Positions 61,340-64,000 of a stretch of DNA of 64,000 bases are shown here, piece after piece. The DNA comes from Amoebidium appalachense (lineage: Eukaryota; Ichthyosporea): NCBI GenBank assembly GCA_963693365.1, contig CAVNZM010000001.1, positions 7,068,001 to 7,132,000 of the forward strand, in the 5' to 3' direction. A program made the position numbers and the translations under genes. Under the pieces are notes generated by a model. That model ran no database searches. It worked only from the letters and a program-made list of their open reading frames with translations, and had not been told where the DNA came from. Position 1 is the stretch's first letter; every line of letters begins with the position of its first letter.

Positions 61340-62060
61340 ACCCCCCCTTTTGCCCTCTCTCAGCTTTCCTTGCCTGCTCGGGAATGTGCATGCACAGACA
61401 AAAACTTGAAGGACATACACATAGCCACATGCCACTCGGTCAGGTACGCATACACACTCGAGCACACAGGCATGCACAAGGACATTGCGGTGCCCGTGTA
61501 TTTAACATACACATACGCATGCATGGATGCACAAATGCACAAACAATTCGCTCGCACACGCGGCATGCATGCGCATGCACGCACACAGGTAGGAGGCAGG
61601 CACACACACAGGCATGTATGCACACACACCTACACCCACGCACACGTACTCATGCACACCCATCCACCCACACACACACGCACACACAAACGTCTCAATG
61701 CACGTATGATTTCACACCTACATACGCACACAGCTAGCCAGATATCCAACGACCACCCTCCCATAGGCACAAGAGCACACATCCAGACATACACATCACA
61801 CACACACACGTACGGACGACATACATACACGACGTACGACCACATCTTCACACAGCCACAAACACACCTTCGTACCCCCCCCCCCCCCCCCCCCCCCCCC
61901 CCACCCACCCACCCACACACACACACACACACAAAAAAAAAAAAAAAGAACACACACACACACTCATAAACATACCACCACCACCACCAAGCATGGAGTC
62001 ATGCAACGTTTCTTCTATTCCCGCTATGCCGTCTGCCTCTCTCTCCCCTCCTCTTGAGCT

Positions 62061-62097
<37 letters not shown>

Positions 62098-62939
62098 CTC
62101 CCTCTCTCTTTCTTTTTCTCCCCGTAATTCCCTTTTCTCTAATACATGCCCCTCCCCCTTCAAACAGAGTGATGGTGGAGCGTGGCCCCGTGGGTCATGG
62201 GTGGTATCCAGCATGATACAAGACATGGTTGCTACCGTGCCAAACGTAACAGCCATGCAGAGAGCAACGTCCTCAGACCAGTTTTTCGAGGTACGGTTAG
62301 AATCCCTGCAATATGATTGGTTGAGTGCTGGTGGTGGAGGTGAGGGTTTCAAGATGTGGGGGAAGGAGGAATGGTTGTGGGTGTGTAGTCTGTGGGTTCC
62401 TGTCGGCAGAAGAGGGGGCAGGGGTGGTGGTGGTGGATGGCTTTGGGAGCTGAGTGGAGGGAAAGGGGGGCACCGAGGGGGGGGGGGGGAGGGGGGGGAG
62501 GGGGAGGGAGGGGGGGGGGGGGGGGAGCAGGGGGAGGGAGGATTGGTCCGAGGTGTGTATGTTTGGTTATGTCTCCGAGTGTTTGGTGAAAGACTTCAAG
62601 TTCCGGAATCAAAATCTGGATTGCTCTAAAAATATCGAGTGGCATTTCTAGGTATGGAAGTCGCTCAAGTTAATGTTGGTTCCTAAGTTGTGTGTAGTAC
62701 TAGATTTGGGTGTAGAGAGGGAGGACACGGGGCGGGGGTTAAAGGGTGAACTTGTGTTTGCACACAGTTGTGAGCCTGCGCCCGTGATATTTTTTGGAAG
62801 GAAAGGGGATGGGGGGTTTGATTCCCTAATCCACAGAGCAGCTGTTTGGTGTTTTTCAGTCATGATAACTGATGTGATGCAGTAGGACATGGTTGGTGGG
62901 GCAACCTCTTTACTGAAATCTCATGACCGTGTTCAACCA

Positions 62940-62973
<34 letters not shown>

Positions 62974-63729
62974 ATTACCCCCTACTTCACACCTGCCCCC
63001 TCCCTGGTACTTTAACCTACCCCCCCCCCCCCCTCCCCCCTTCCACTTCTACCCTTACTCCCCCCCTCCCCCCCCCCCCCCACCACCACCACCACCACCT
63101 CTTCCCCCCTTCTTGCATAACAGGTGGTAGCCAACGGTGTTGCTACGAGTGTGCCCGTGAAAGTGACCCCAATGTATGATCTGTCTTTAGCAAACTGGTA
63201 TACGGTCGGCGCACAAACGTACCCCCCCCCCCCCCCCCCTCCCCCCCCCTCTCACCCCCAGCCCTCCTGCCGCATGCTCGAGATTATGTACCCACACATT
63301 TTTTTTTTGGTTTCTCTCCTGTGTTTTATTTTTGTGGGCTTGATCACATGTCCCCCCCCCCCCCCCCCCCCCCCCTGTTCCCTGTGTGCTTGGCGCTCGT
63401 TCCCTTTTTTTTCGCGAACCCCTTAGGCATCACTAATCACACGTACGTTTGCGTTGATTAGCCTAGCTCTACCCACGAGGGGGAAGCGCTTCCATTGGTG
63501 TACGCGTCGGATAAGACATTGGCTGTTCCCTTTGGCAGTTAGAATGAGGGAACAATGCATATGTGACTGGCAATTGTGCATGATTCAAGAGAGAGGATTC
63601 ACATGATAGGGTGGTATCGAGAGGTAGAAGAATAGATAGGTATGGCAGGGCGCGTATGAGAGCAAGGGGGGTGTAAGGAGAGAGCATCGTATGCACGGAC
63701 GTCGTGTGTGTGCATGTACGAATGCGTGC

Positions 63730-63817
<88 letters not shown>

Positions 63818-63837
63818 GCGTGCGCGCGCACGTGTGT

Positions 63838-63873
<36 letters not shown>

Positions 63874-64000
63874 GGGGACGGGGGGAGGGGTGGGGGGGGT
63901 GGGGGGGTGGGGGGTAGATCAGTGTCCATCGTAAACAAGGGAAACTAATGCCTTGATGTCTGTTTGCAGGCCGGCAGGGCAACAGTCGTTTGTGGTGCGT
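56420..64000 (+). CDS. unrecognised protein, at least seven exons, continues past the window
   Basis: Exons 56420-56622, 59117-59214, 60361-60505, 62168-62290, 63124-63218 and 63970-64000 (cut by the window edge) join in consistent phase with GT/AG borders. The 5' exons are not identified; the first exon here begins mid-codon. Readable parts include [20 protein letters not shown], a basic KKRER patch, [57 protein letters not shown] and [20 protein letters not shown]. The middle looks helical and Ala/Thr-rich. I recognise no domain. An optional exon at 57477-57608 also fits phase. Introns carry the usual CA, GT and C/G tracts plus repeat copy A4. Confidence 0.65.
56697..57400. repeat. (GT)n, (TGG)n and G-run block
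   Basis: GT array (56697-56800 and 56850-56885), GTGTGC units between, a TGG triplet array (57132-57170) and G-runs (57176-57199, 57316-57334, 57362-57378). Confidence 0.92.
57477..57608 (+). CDS. candidate in-frame cassette exon of the gene at 56420
   Basis: 132 bp (44 codons) between GATGCAG and the donor GTGGGT. It enters and leaves in phase 0, as its neighbours do, so it could be included or skipped. It would add [20 protein letters not shown] and [13 protein letters not shown], partly hydrophobic. A different frame of the same DNA also reads as protein, which weakens the case. Confidence 0.25.
57618..57895. repeat. (GT)n microsatellite block
   Basis: GT arrays at 57618-57655 and 57779-57866 with GTGC and GTAT interruptions. 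Confidence 0.92.
58198..58380 (+). mobile_element. SINE-like repeat, type A, 5'-truncated copy A4
   Basis: Matches A2 from GGCTAAGGGGTCGAAACTCA to CGCATTCAAA with few differences, then poly-C (58381-58409). The break falls within the A2 stem region. It lies in an intron of the 56420 gene, sense orientation. Confidence 0.87.
59395..59955. repeat. (CA)n, CACG and CCCA arrays
   Basis: CA arrays with CACG and CACCCA variants, ending in about 37 CA units (59880-59954). No coding content; His/Thr readings are repeat translations. Confidence 0.92.
60840..61240. repeat. (CA)n and (CACG)n arrays
   Basis: These include a direct repeat of about 42 bp (units starting near 60873 and 60915) and a CACG tetranucleotide array (60988-61038). 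Confidence 0.9.
61286..61345. repeat. poly-C tract
   Basis: About 55 bp of C with two interruptions. A similar C then CCCA then CA then A series occurs at 61876-61947. Confidence 0.92.
62060..62094. repeat. poly-C tract before the exon at 62168
   Basis: About 34 C, followed by CT-rich sequence that may act as the polypyrimidine tract of the acceptor at 62167. Confidence 0.92.
62291..63123. repeat. intron with G-rich and C-rich halves
   Basis: G-rich sequence (62400-62535), about 350 bp of unique sequence (62540-62935) without a defensible exon, then C-runs (62941-62973, 63021-63080) before the acceptor at 63123. Confidence 0.7.
63731..63872. repeat. (GT)n microsatellite
   Basis: About 40 GT units, a GTGCGC interruption, then about 16 more. 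The last exon in the window begins about 100 bp further on. Confidence 0.93.

Overview
This is eukaryotic nuclear DNA. It has spliced genes with GT/AG introns, standard stop codons, a retrotransposon reverse transcriptase and SINE-like repeats. Introns are inflated by poly-C/poly-G, (GT)n/(CA)n, (GA)n and (TA)n tracts. The only genes I can name are CDC37 and an SNRK-type kinase. CDC37 is general to eukaryotes. The SNRK-like kinase and an FSIxxIL (eh1-like) peptide in another gene weakly suggest an opisthokont/holozoan protist. The species cannot be fixed from the window.

Layout. (1) 390-10068, minus: a complete 10-exon CDC37 gene (Hsp90 co-chaperone, about 353 aa) in which roughly 1.06 kb of coding sequence is spread over 9.7 kb. 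(2) 10069-12334: head-to-head intergenic region with two weak minus-strand exon candidates. (3) 12335-28005, plus: an SNRK/AMPK-family kinase. Seven well-supported exons hold the kinase and UBA-like regions, and eight phase-compatible exons are proposed for the tail. Intron 7 holds an intact 523-aa reverse transcriptase ORF in sense orientation. (4) 28006-29742: intergenic. (5) 29743-31998, minus: an unrecognised two-exon Ser/Arg-rich gene. (6) 32000-38300: lower-complexity-free, mostly unique DNA with small tandem repeats, a duplicated TATA module, palindromes and transposon-like fragments. (7) 38300-44318: simple-sequence desert. (8) 44319-50179, plus: an unrecognised six-exon gene whose second exon has a frame change and an in-frame stop, followed by a frame-broken coding-like stretch to 50952. 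(9) 50953-56419: simple sequence, tandem duplications and a broken coding-like patch. (10) 56420-64000, plus: an unrecognised gene running off the right edge.

The most interesting signals are these. A roughly 330-350 bp structured SINE-like family (types A and B) ends in CATTCAAA plus poly-C, and all six good copies lie in introns in the sense orientation of their host gene. Two exon-donor junctions are followed 110-140 bp downstream by a decayed copy of themselves. Poly-C and poly-A tracts are joined with a fixed polarity (C then A on one strand), often through a CA repeat.

All gene models come from reading splice sites, phases and remembered family sequences. No search or RNA evidence was available.
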